A stretch of DNA of 64,000 nucleotides from Dyella dinghuensis (lineage in GTDB: Bacteria; Pseudomonadota; Gammaproteobacteria; Xanthomonadales; Rhodanobacteraceae): positions 744,001-808,000 of the forward strand of contig NZ_RYZR01000003.1 of the NCBI RefSeq assembly GCF_003977615.1, in the 5' to 3' direction. A program made the translations under genes and the position numbers. Position 1 is the stretch's first letter, and every line of letters starts with the position of its first letter. The notes below the pieces were generated by a model. The model saw nothing but the letters and a program-made list of their open reading frames with translations, did no database searches and was not told the origin of the DNA. Below, in pieces: positions 43,130-51,638 of this stretch.

Positions 43130-43927
43130 CTAAGCTCCTCCCACCGTAGCTTTGGACTTTGAGAAGTCGGGCGCGCGTTTTTCGAGGAATGCCGTGAGGG
43201 CTTCCTTGGCATCATCCGACTGCAAACGCGACGCGTACTCCTGGAACTCGAGTTCCGCAGCGGCCGCCATATGAGCACTCAAGGTACGCCTCATCAGCCG
43301 CTTGCTCGCGCGCACGGCTCCAGCCGGCAGTCGTATCAGTTTGTTTGCCGTGTCCAGCGCTGTCGCCATGAGTTCGGCCTCGGCCACGACGCGTGTGACG
43401 AACCCCAGCTCCGCCGCGCGACGCGCATCGAACGGCTGCGCCAGTAGAACCAATTCCGCTGCGGCGAGGTAGCCGATCTGCGCGGGAAGCCAATAGCTCG
43501 TTCCCAACTCCGGCACCAACGCGAGATTCACGAACGGCATCTGGAATCTGGTGTGCTCCGCGGCGTACACGAAATCGAAGTGCGTAAGCATCGTCGTGCC
43601 GCCGCCGATGGCGAGGCCATGTACCGCAGCGATAAGCGGCTTGTCGAACTCGATCAGCGCCGCGAAGAAGCGGGCCTGCGGACTGTCGTCACCCTGCGGA
43701 GGATGGTGGAGGAAATCGCCGAGGTCATTGCCCGCGCAGAATGCATCGCCGGTGCCATGCAAGAGCACAACCCGCGTTTCGTCGTCCTTGGCCGCGGCGT
43801 TGAGCAACTCCGCTACTGTCGAGTACATGTTGGACGTCATCGCATTCTTCTTCTCCGGTCGGTTGAACTGGATTCGAAGTATGTTCTCGACGCGTTCGGT
43901 CACAATCTCAGGCACTTCCATCTCCAT
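43130..43927 (-). CDS. Enoyl-CoA isomerase-like crotonase-family protein
   Basis: 265 residues from an ATG at 43927; a TTG at 43960 in the same frame, in a TTGA overlap with the acyl-CoA dehydrogenase stop, is an alternative start. FCAGNDLGDFLHHPP and LAIGGGTTMLTHFDFVYA form the oxyanion hole, but the Glu residues of hydratases are absent (GGGTT, MPFVNL). LALVPELGTSYWLP places Glu where delta3-delta2-enoyl-CoA isomerases carry theirs. Isomerase activity is therefore the better reading than hydratase. Confidence 0.75.
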   Translation of the reverse strand: MEMEVPEIVTERVENILRIQFNRPEKKNAMTSNMYSTVAELLNAAAKDDETRVVLLHGTGDAFCAGNDLGDFLHHPPQGDDSPQARFFAALIEFDKPLIAAVHGLAIGGGTTMLTHFDFVYAAEHTRFQMPFVNLALVPELGTSYWLPAQIGYLAAAELVLLAQPFDARRAAELGFVTRVVAEAELMATALDTANKLIRLPAGAVRASKRLMRRTLSAHMAAAAELEFQEYASRLQSDDAKEALTAFLEKRAPDFSKSKATVGGA

Positions 43928-43956
43928 AGATTTTTGGCTGCTCGCGGTGACGCGCG

Positions 43957-45177
43957 TCAAACAAAGGCGCCGTAGCCAGTGATGGCTTTACCCACGATCA
44001 GGTTTTGCATCTGATAGGTGCCTTCGTAGGAATAAAGCGCCTCAGCGTCGACGAAGAAACGCCCGACATCGTAGTCGGCGAGGATACCGTTGCCGCCCAA
44101 AAGCTCGCGTCCCCATGCGACGGTTTCGCGCGATTTAGCCGTACAAAACGCTTTCGCGAGTGCAGCTTGGTGATCGCTGAGCTTGCCGTCGTCATCGAGT
44201 TGCGCGAGCCGAAGCATCAAGCACTGGCATGCGGTCACGTTGGCGAGCATCTTTGCCAGCATATCCTGCACCAACTGGAACGAAGCAATCGGCTTGCCGA
44301 ACTGCAATCGCTCCTGGGTGTATTTGAGCGTTGCTTCGAACGCACCCATCTGGATGCCGGTGGAAGCCCAACCCACCATGTAGCGTGTCATTCTCAGCAC
44401 GCGTGCTGTATCGCGGAATGAGTTACCGCCCTGCAGGCGATTCGCCTCAGGCACGCGCACATCCGTCAACGTGATCTGCCCGTTCTGAACCACCTTCAAC
44501 GCGATCTTGTGCTCCATCTTCTCAACGCTGAATCCGGGCGTGATCTTGTTCTCAACGATGAAACCTTTGACCTGATTGTCAGCGACATCGCGGGCCCAGA
44601 TGATCGAAATGTCACACCATGGCGAGTTACCGATCCAACGCTTCTGGCCGTTGAGAACCCAGGTATCTCCTTCGCGCTTGGCGGTCGTAGTCAATCCGCC
44701 GCCTGTTCCCGAACCAACCAATGGCTCGGTCAATCCGAAACACCCGATCTTTTCAAAACGCGCCATTTGCGGAAGCCACTTCTGCCGCTGCTCATCCGAT
44801 CCGTCGAGATAAATCGAGCCCATGGCCAGGCCGCTGTGCACACCGAAGAACGTACACATCGATGCATCGGTACGCGCTATCTCCATCGCGACGAAACCGA
44901 ACAGCTTCTGGCTACCGCCCGCGCAGCCATAACCTTCGTAGCCAAGCCCGCCAATACCCAGTTCCTTGAACGAAGGCAGCAGCTCGAACGGAAACGCGTC
45001 ATCCGACCAGTACTTATTGATGATCGGCCGGACCTTCGTCTCCATGTACGCGCGCACTTTGGCGACGACGGCCCTCTCCTCGGGAGTAAGGTGATCGACC
45101 AATTGATAGAAATCGCCGTTGGGTACGGGCACAGGTTTTTCGCCAGCGGCATGACTTGCTGCGGTGTCTGTAGACAT
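43957..45177 (-). CDS. Acyl-CoA dehydrogenase (glutaryl-CoA dehydrogenase-like branch)
   Basis: 406 residues. CFGLTEPLVGSGTGG and VLNGQKRWIGNSPWCDI are the flavin/acyl-CoA motifs, and ALYSYEGTYQMQNLIVGKAITGYGAF places the catalytic Glu in YEGT near the C-terminus, as in the glutaryl-CoA dehydrogenase branch. The N-terminal 25 residues are an unusual Ala/Pro leader. It sits between the 3-hydroxyacyl-CoA dehydrogenase and the isomerase-like gene. It would introduce the 2,3-double bond; no electron-transfer flavoprotein gene is nearby. Confidence 0.9.
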   Translation of the reverse strand: MSTDTAASHAAGEKPVPVPNGDFYQLVDHLTPEERAVVAKVRAYMETKVRPIINKYWSDDAFPFELLPSFKELGIGGLGYEGYGCAGGSQKLFGFVAMEIARTDASMCTFFGVHSGLAMGSIYLDGSDEQRQKWLPQMARFEKIGCFGLTEPLVGSGTGGGLTTTAKREGDTWVLNGQKRWIGNSPWCDISIIWARDVADNQVKGFIVENKITPGFSVEKMEHKIALKVVQNGQITLTDVRVPEANRLQGGNSFRDTARVLRMTRYMVGWASTGIQMGAFEATLKYTQERLQFGKPIASFQLVQDMLAKMLANVTACQCLMLRLAQLDDDGKLSDHQAALAKAFCTAKSRETVAWGRELLGGNGILADYDVGRFFVDAEALYSYEGTYQMQNLIVGKAITGYGAFV

Positions 45178-45271
45178 TTGGAACTCATCCCTACGGCTTG
45201 AGAGCCGGAAAAGTTGAAGACGTACGATCGATCTCGCCGTTGGTCTCAGAGACCGCAGCCGTCGATTTCCT

Positions 45272-46222
45272 TTAGCGCGACTTGTCAGCCTTGTTGCGCA
45301 GCTCGATCAAGCCGAGCAGGACTTCGTCGCGCTCCGACGCAAGCTGGTCGATCGAGCGCGAACCGACTTCGGCATGAACACCGTCGATCAATTTCTTCTG
45401 CACTTCGGGCGTGAGTTCCGGAGTTCCAAGCACCTTCCACCAGGCAGTCATCGGGCCGGTGAATTGCTGGAAGAAATGTTCGATACCGCCTTGGCCACCG
45501 CCCAGATGATTGAGCATCAGCTGACCCATGATGCCCCAGCGCAGACCGGGTCCCCAGCACAATGCCGTGTCGACATCGGCGGCACTGACGACATCCTCGG
45601 CGACGAGATGGTAGACCTCCCGTGCCAATGCAGCTTGCAAGCGATTCGCGACATGCCCAGGCACTTCCTTTTTCACGCGCACAGTGCGCTTGCCGAGGCT
45701 CGTGTAAAACTCGTCGACGCGCTCGATCGTATCCTTCGACGTCTTTGCACCGCCGACAATCTCGACCAAGGGAACAAGATGCGGTGGATTGAACGGGTGA
45801 CCGATAACGCAGCGTTCGGGATGCAGTGTGCATGCGGACTGGATTTCGCTCATCGTCAGGCCCGACGAGCTTGAAGCGATGATGACGCTAGGCTTCAACA
45901 GTTCGTCCAATTGACGATAGAGCGTCTTTTTGAAGTCGATTTTTTCCGGTCCATTTTCCTGCACCAGATCGGCGTCTTTAACGGCATCGGTCACGCTTGC
46001 AGTGAACGACAGCCTATCCTGAGAAGCATCGGCTGCAAGACCCAGGCGTTGCATCGCAGGCCACGCTGTTGAAACAAAGCGCCGAAGCGCTGCCTCCGCA
46101 TCCGGTGCGACGTCCGTTGCGACTACGTCGAGGCCCTTGGCAAGAAAGAGTGTGGCCCAACTGGCACCGATAACTCCCGTACCGATAATGGCAACTCGGC
46201 GAATAGGCTTGTTTTGCGACAT
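45272..46222 (-). CDS. 3-hydroxyacyl-CoA/L-carnitine dehydrogenase family protein
   Basis: 316 residues: a Rossmann domain (VAIIGTGVIGASWATLFLAKG, then VVATDVAP with Asp favouring NAD) and a helical C-domain. The catalytic His-Glu pair is visible as CVIGHPFNPPHLVPLVEIVGG (about 145-165). Length and motif pattern match the single-C-domain branch that includes carnitine dehydrogenase and lambda-crystallin, rather than full FadB. It follows the YWTD propeller gene with only one base between and precedes the acyl-CoA dehydrogenase by about 95 bases. Confidence 0.85.
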   Translation of the reverse strand: MSQNKPIRRVAIIGTGVIGASWATLFLAKGLDVVATDVAPDAEAALRRFVSTAWPAMQRLGLAADASQDRLSFTASVTDAVKDADLVQENGPEKIDFKKTLYRQLDELLKPSVIIASSSSGLTMSEIQSACTLHPERCVIGHPFNPPHLVPLVEIVGGAKTSKDTIERVDEFYTSLGKRTVRVKKEVPGHVANRLQAALAREVYHLVAEDVVSAADVDTALCWGPGLRWGIMGQLMLNHLGGGQGGIEHFFQQFTGPMTAWWKVLGTPELTPEVQKKLIDGVHAEVGSRSIDQLASERDEVLLGLIELRNKADKSR

Positions 46223-46223
46223 C

Positions 46224-47153
46224 TCACTTCTCCTTGGGGATTTCGGCGTACGCGATGCCGGTCAAATTGCCCTGCGCGTAGAGGACATTCTTTTCACCGG
46301 AACCATCGAGCCGCGCGGAGTACATCGATCCCGCAAGATCGGTCACAAACATGCGGTCGCCTTCCACATCCAGAGCAATGCCGATGCCTTCCATCAGATG
46401 GCTTATGACGATCTCCGGCTCGGCCGGCTTGTTGTCGATAGACGCGCGATTGACCGTGTTACCGCGCGGCGGGTCGCCGCGATCGGTCCAGTACAGCACG
46501 CGATTGCTCGTATCGAGCTCAAGATCGATCGGCTCGGGCAAACCATCGAAGAAGACCTCGATGTCAGTCCGGTTCGCCGCGGTTTGCCCGGCGGGAATTT
46601 CAAGATTGGCGCGAAAGATACGGCCGCGGCCCGCGTTGTCCGGTCCCTTTTGCGACCAGTAGATATGCCCGCGTTTCGGGTCGATCGTCAGTCCGACGCA
46701 CCAACGTGTCTGATCCTGGCGCTCGACTTCGCCGTGGCCGGATTCGATCAGTGTCTCCAGCTGCGAACCGTCAAGATTGCAGCGCATGACGCGCATTCCC
46801 TCGCGATCGCACCAATAAAGCTTTCTGTCTTTCTTATCGAGGATGATCTGCTTGGGCGTGTGGGTCCATCCCTTGGGAAGGATCGTCTTGCGATTCGTGC
46901 CGTCGATGTCGGCGCGCTCGATCGATCCATCGTTGAGATTCGGCACACCCATGTTGGTCCAATAAATATGACCAGCATCCGTATCCACTACGATGCCATC
47001 CGGCAAGTGACAACCCGTCACGATAGTCTCGTGTTCTGTGCCATCCGTATTCATCGAGTGAATGCGCCCGGCGTTTAGCTCAAGCACAAATAGACGAGCG
47101 ACAGTGGTGTCGGCATCGACGCCACGATTGTTTTTTTCGGTGATTTCAGACAT
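46224..47153 (-). CDS. YWTD-type beta-propeller protein
   Basis: 309 residues without a signal peptide, so probably cytosolic. The blades repeat the LDL-receptor-like YWTD motif: HIYWTNMG, KLYWCDRE, HIYWSQKG and VLYWTDRG at roughly 45-residue spacing, with IDGTNRKT-type strands between. This is the fold of YWTD/SMP-30-like six-bladed propellers; some SMP-30 members are lactonases. It leads the acyl-CoA operon and may bind or hydrolyse a lactone or ester made by the monooxygenase at the other end. That activity is inference; no ligand residues can be assigned. Confidence 0.75.
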   Translation of the reverse strand: MSEITEKNNRGVDADTTVARLFVLELNAGRIHSMNTDGTEHETIVTGCHLPDGIVVDTDAGHIYWTNMGVPNLNDGSIERADIDGTNRKTILPKGWTHTPKQIILDKKDRKLYWCDREGMRVMRCNLDGSQLETLIESGHGEVERQDQTRWCVGLTIDPKRGHIYWSQKGPDNAGRGRIFRANLEIPAGQTAANRTDIEVFFDGLPEPIDLELDTSNRVLYWTDRGDPPRGNTVNRASIDNKPAEPEIVISHLMEGIGIALDVEGDRMFVTDLAGSMYSARLDGSGEKNVLYAQGNLTGIAYAEIPKEK

Positions 47154-47546
47154 GCGGGACCTGTGTATTCATCTGACGCGAAACGGGTCAGAGGCCGGCC
47201 GCTACGGTGCCGCTAATACCAGCCACGGTATTGGATGAAACCATCACCTTAGGAATGATTGTGTTTTCTCAGCTCAACGCGAACGAGCGTAAGCCAACGC
47301 TCGTCACGCAATCGTTTGGTGATTTGTTTTTAACGGAACAAGGTGCGCAAGCAACGCAGTCATAAACGTTTGCACCGTAAGTTCAATGACCTGCGAAAAA
47401 TAAAGGCACCATGCATTGGTGATACGAAAGTGCTAGGTAAGTTATAGAACGTGAGCACGGTTATCAGTCGTCATCCACTGGTAACAATTCTTCTTACCGC
47501 GATTATTTTTTAACCCACCACTGTAGGGTCAACGCTGTCCGCTAAC
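47154..47546. promoter_or_regulatory. Upstream region of the acyl-CoA operon with an inverted repeat
   Basis: 393 bases without a gene. ACGAGCGT-AAGCCA-ACGCTCGT at 47283-47304 is a perfect 8-6-8 inverted repeat about 130 bases upstream of the propeller ATG, and is a candidate operator. The right part, toward the aldo/keto reductase stop, is AT-rich (47461-47520) and may hold the promoter. No regulator gene is adjacent. Confidence 0.4.
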
Positions 47547-48488
47547 TTACGCACTCCGAGGAACGAATCCAGGCACGCCCGTCTCCACCACCGCGTTCAA
47601 TCGAATGCTTGTCGTGATGAGATGTTCCATCTCATGCATGGCATCGTCGGGCAGCGCGGATATATCAAAGTTCTCACGGATATGCACGGGGTTCGTCGAT
47701 GTGGTAAGGAATGCCGTGCCGCGCTGCACTGCCCATGCCAACGCCACTTGTGCCGGCATCTTGCCGACACGCTGTGCGATGGCCTTGATCACCGGATCGT
47801 CCGTTATTCTCGGTTCCATGCCATGGCCCAATGGAGCATAGGCAAGCAGCACGATGCCATGCTGTTTGCAGAAATCGAGCAGTTCCCATTCGGGAAGATA
47901 AGGATGGCATTCGACCTGCACGACAGAGGGTTTGATGCGCGCAATGGCAACGATCTCTTTCACTTTCTCCAGCGTGATATCCGATAGACCGATGGATCGG
48001 CACCGGCCCTCGTCCACCAGACTCTCCATCGCACGCCATGTGTCGACCAATGTGATGTCCGAATCGTAGATCGGCTCGTTCCGCTCGTTCATCGGATACT
48101 GTTCATCGCCCGGCTGGAATGCGAAAGGCGTGTGGATCAGATAGGAATCAAGATAGTCGAGCTGAAAACGACGCAAGCTGGCTTCGAACGCAAGCTTGAG
48201 TCTTTCGGGACGATGATTGTTGTTCCATAGCTTGGTGGTGACGAAAAGTTCCTCTCGCTTCACCGTTCCAGCTTCAAAAGCCTCCTGCAGCGCCTCGCCA
48301 ACCAGTGTTTCGTTGCGATAAACCTCGGCGCCATCGATATGCCGGAATCCCACTTCCAACGCGGCCTTGATGGCCGGCTTCACTGCATCGACTTTCGTAA
48401 TAAGCGTGCCAAAGCCAACGGCTGGGATAGATCCGTTGCCATGATTGAGTGGAATTCTTTTATCGCGAAGATTTTCTGACGTAGACAT
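47547..48488 (-). CDS. Aldo/keto reductase
   Basis: 313 residues from the ATG at 48488. GFRHIDGAEVYRNE holds the catalytic Asp and Tyr, FVTTKLWNNNH the Lys, and SYLIHTPFAF the His. VQVECHPYLPE is the substrate-cap segment, and LAWAVQRGTAFLTTSTNP is the NADPH-binding end. It is NADPH-dependent by family and reduces aldehydes or ketones in the cytosol. It lies between the acyl-CoA operon and the drug-pump operon, on the same strand as both; its own promoter is likely. Confidence 0.9.
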   Translation of the reverse strand: MSTSENLRDKRIPLNHGNGSIPAVGFGTLITKVDAVKPAIKAALEVGFRHIDGAEVYRNETLVGEALQEAFEAGTVKREELFVTTKLWNNNHRPERLKLAFEASLRRFQLDYLDSYLIHTPFAFQPGDEQYPMNERNEPIYDSDITLVDTWRAMESLVDEGRCRSIGLSDITLEKVKEIVAIARIKPSVVQVECHPYLPEWELLDFCKQHGIVLLAYAPLGHGMEPRITDDPVIKAIAQRVGKMPAQVALAWAVQRGTAFLTTSTNPVHIRENFDISALPDDAMHEMEHLITTSIRLNAVVETGVPGFVPRSA

Positions 48489-48653
48489 GTTTGTGCTCTC
48501 GTGTTGGAAGCCAGGTCCGCGCGGAAGAAACACGCGTCAGCTGCTGTGTGAAACCGAAGTTGCTTGAACATCCCATCCGCATCGATGCCCTGGACGGAAG
48601 CGCCGCTTTTCTTCAAGAACCCGGTAAGTGAGGAAAAGTAGTGGGCCGATCCT

Positions 48654-50123
48654 TCACGGTTTCTCGCGGTACGCTACTCTTTGTTCGAACGCATCGTGTG
48701 AATTTCCTCCGAGTGCAATGGACAGTTGCACGGTGTCGAGGTAACGCGCCGTCTTCGCCTGGATCTGACCGATCAACGCGCGCTGGTAACCGCGCTCGGC
48801 GTCCAGCACGTCGAGCACGCCGATTTCGCCCACTTGATAGCCCTGCCGGTTCAATTGCAGGCTGGTTTGGGCAGCGCTCAACGCGCGCTGCTGCGCGGCA
48901 TATTCTTCCGAGTCGTGGTTGATGGCCTGCAGCACGTCCGCCACCTGCCCCAACGATTTGATAACGGTCTGTTGATAATCGGCAAACGATGCGTTGTAGC
49001 CGTCGATGGAAGCGCGACGATTCGCCTTGAGCGTGCCGCCCTCATAAATCGGCCCGGTCAACCCCGCTGCAACACCCCAAAGCGTGCCGATGCCTGGGCC
49101 TGCCTGAGTGAGCGAAGCTGAAAGCTTCAGGTGTGGGTACATATCCGCGGTAGCTACGCCGATCGCAGCACTCGATGCATGCAATTGCGCTTCGGCTTCG
49201 AGAATGTCGGGCCGGTTGCGCGCGAGTTCGGAGGGCAGACTGATGGGTACATCCCCAGGCAATGCAAAATCGCTTAAGTCGAAATTCGGCGCCGTCCATT
49301 CGCCCGGGCTCTTTCCCACCAGAATCGACAATGCGTGCCGCGCCACATCGCGTTGCTGGGCAAGCGGCGGCAGCAAGGTTTGGTCTTGGGCGAGCTGCGT
49401 CGTAGCCAGCGCGATATCAACCTGCGTAGCTTTGCCGTATTGATGAGCCGTGCGAACCAGTTCGAGATTCTTCTGATCGTCAGCGATCAAAACGTTGACG
49501 GCGTCAATTTGCGCGCGCGCGGACGCGAGCAGCAATGCCTCGCTGGCGACATCACCGGTGACAGTCAGATAGGCCGCGTCAAATCGATGCTGTTGAAGTT
49601 CGGCGAGTGCCGACTTTTCCTCAACCGACCGTTTCGTACCGCCAAAAATGTCGAAGTCGAAACTCACCTGTGGTCCGACTGCGTAGAAGTTGGATGTGGA
49701 TACGCTGGCTCCTTCAATCGCCCGCTGACGGCCGCCCTGCGCTCCAAAACCCACCTGCGGCTTCAGACCACCGGCAGCTGCGGTAACGGCTTCATTCGCC
49801 TGCGCAATCGTTGCGTCCGCCGCTTCCAGATCGAAATTGCCCGCGATGGCTTTATGCATCACGCCATCGAGCTTCGGCGAGCCGAGCGTCGACCACCAAT
49901 CACCATCGATGCTCTTGCCCAGATCGATATGTTGAGCGCCAGCAGCCGTATTGCTGGTGCTGAGTTCCTGTTCGGCCTGCGCATCGTAGTGTTGCGAGAC
50001 GGGTGCAGCCGGCCTTTCAAAATCAGGCCCCACCATGCATGCGGATAGAAGCACAGACGTAGCGCTGGCAAGGATGACTGTCCTTGCAACGCACCTCAAT
50101 GAAATGGATCCAATCAGTTTCAT
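48654..50123 (-). CDS. Outer-membrane efflux lipoprotein (NodT/OprM family)
   Basis: 489 residues. VLLSACMVGPDFERP holds a lipobox Cys (about 29), so the N-terminus is lipidated. The two TolC repeats are long helices (for example LDGVMHKAIAGNFDLEAADA and GYQVGEIGVLDVLDAERGYQ), the latter being the typical L-V-LD-AER pattern of this family. It lies 18 bases downstream of emrB and completes the tripartite pump. Confidence 0.9.
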   Translation of the reverse strand: MKLIGSISLRCVARTVILASATSVLLSACMVGPDFERPAAPVSQHYDAQAEQELSTSNTAAGAQHIDLGKSIDGDWWSTLGSPKLDGVMHKAIAGNFDLEAADATIAQANEAVTAAAGGLKPQVGFGAQGGRQRAIEGASVSTSNFYAVGPQVSFDFDIFGGTKRSVEEKSALAELQQHRFDAAYLTVTGDVASEALLLASARAQIDAVNVLIADDQKNLELVRTAHQYGKATQVDIALATTQLAQDQTLLPPLAQQRDVARHALSILVGKSPGEWTAPNFDLSDFALPGDVPISLPSELARNRPDILEAEAQLHASSAAIGVATADMYPHLKLSASLTQAGPGIGTLWGVAAGLTGPIYEGGTLKANRRASIDGYNASFADYQQTVIKSLGQVADVLQAINHDSEEYAAQQRALSAAQTSLQLNRQGYQVGEIGVLDVLDAERGYQRALIGQIQAKTARYLDTVQLSIALGGNSHDAFEQRVAYREKP

Positions 50124-50141
50124 GTTGCAACTCCAGGAGTG

Positions 50142-51638
50142 TCACTTGTCGACACGCGGTTTGCGAAGGAACAGAACAAGCGGGCTAGCGATCAGCATGA
50201 CCGCCATCAAAAGTTTGAATTGACCAATGACCCCGACAATCGCTGACTGACTGGTGACCAGATCATTCATCGTGGCGAGTGCCGGCATCGATAGAGAGCC
50301 GGCCGTCTCACTCGCAATGCGGTATGGCCTGAGGTTGTTGGCAAGCGCCAGGTGCATGCTCTGGGTATTGTTGAAGAAGTAGATCTGCACGATTGCAATG
50401 CCGAGCGTGCTGCCATAAAGGCGCGACAGGTTGAAGAACGCCGTGCCTTCCGAGCGAAATGTCGGGTCCAGCGTGCTGAAGGCAGCCCGTGTCAGTGCGG
50501 GCATCAGAATGCCCAAACCGGCGCCTTGGAAAATGCCTGCCAAAATCACCGCGCGCTCATCCATCAGCGGCGAGTAACCGACCATCTGCCATGTGCCGTA
50601 GACCGCGAGGCACAAGCCACCGATGACGAACAAGCGATTGTCGACGCGCGCTGGCAAGCGCCAAGCGAGGAGCAATGCAGATATCAGTGCAATGCCTCGC
50701 GGAATCGTGATGTAGCCGGCGGTGTGCGCCGGGTAGCCGAATAGCTCTTCGAGTATCGGCGAGGTCAGCGCCAAGGTTGGCAGAAGAACGAAACCCAACG
50801 CGAAGAACATCACCGTCGAAACACCGAAGTTGCGGTCCTTGAACAACGCCTTATTGAGGAAGTGCTGGTCTTTCGTCAGCACATGCACAATGAAGAGGTA
50901 GAAACCGAGCACGGATGCGATCGTTTCCGCCCATATCTCGGTTGAAGCAAACCACTCCATGCGCTCGCCGCGATCAAGCAGCATCTGCAGACCTGTGATG
51001 CCTAGTGAAAAAGTCGCCAGCCCAAAGAAGTCAAAAGACGGCCTTTTCTCTGCTTTCTTTTCCCTCAGATAGAAACCCATCGTCAACGCGATAAACGCGG
51101 CTATCGGAAGGCTGAGATAGAAGATCGATTGCCAGCCGACATATTCGCTGAGTGCACCGCCGATGCCTGGGCCGCTCAGCATTCCAAGTAGCGCTGTCAC
51201 ACTCCATAGAAGGCCGATGTGGCCGTGCCGAAGTGGCGGCAGTTCATCGAGCAGGATAGATATCGACAACGGCGCGAGCGTGCCGCTCGCGGCACCCTGC
51301 AAAATGCGCGCAGAGACGAATTGCAGCGGTGTCGTCGCCAGCGTGTCGAGTATCAGTGCAAAGCTGAAAACCGCGAGCGAAATCTGAAAGACTGCCTTTC
51401 TCCCACATCTGCCCGATAGCCAATGCGTCATCGGCATGACGATGGCGCTCGCGGCGATATAAGAGGTGAAGATCCAGCCGATCTCGTCGTCGGTCATCGA
51501 CAGCGCGCCCTGCACATACGGAAGCGCTGCATTCGGAATCGATATGTTCATCGCCTGCATGAAGGTCGCAAGCATCGCGGCGATGATCAGGAACCGGTGC
51601 GATCTCACATTGGTGCCGGGATCGACGGGGGCATTCAC
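50142..51638 (-). CDS. emrB: EmrB-type DHA2 drug:proton antiporter
   Basis: 498 residues from a GTG at 51638, which overlaps the emrA stop as GTGA; further upstream in-frame sequence would lie inside emrA. The MFS features are IPNAALPYVQGALSMTDDEIGWIFTSY, then THWLSGRCGRKAVFQ (loop 2-3), and ARILQGAASGTLAPLSISIL (motif C-like). Fourteen TM helices fit DHA2. It exports hydrophobic drugs or toxins with EmrA and the outer-membrane channel. Confidence 0.9.
   Translation of the reverse strand: MNAPVDPGTNVRSHRFLIIAAMLATFMQAMNISIPNAALPYVQGALSMTDDEIGWIFTSYIAASAIVMPMTHWLSGRCGRKAVFQISLAVFSFALILDTLATTPLQFVSARILQGAASGTLAPLSISILLDELPPLRHGHIGLLWSVTALLGMLSGPGIGGALSEYVGWQSIFYLSLPIAAFIALTMGFYLREKKAEKRPSFDFFGLATFSLGITGLQMLLDRGERMEWFASTEIWAETIASVLGFYLFIVHVLTKDQHFLNKALFKDRNFGVSTVMFFALGFVLLPTLALTSPILEELFGYPAHTAGYITIPRGIALISALLLAWRLPARVDNRLFVIGGLCLAVYGTWQMVGYSPLMDERAVILAGIFQGAGLGILMPALTRAAFSTLDPTFRSEGTAFFNLSRLYGSTLGIAIVQIYFFNNTQSMHLALANNLRPYRIASETAGSLSMPALATMNDLVTSQSAIVGVIGQFKLLMAVMLIASPLVLFLRKPRVDK

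Noticed and set aside
46137-47078. Antisense frame (313 codons) opposite the propeller gene
   Set aside because: Lacks any family pattern; the propeller repeats on the minus strand are unambiguous.
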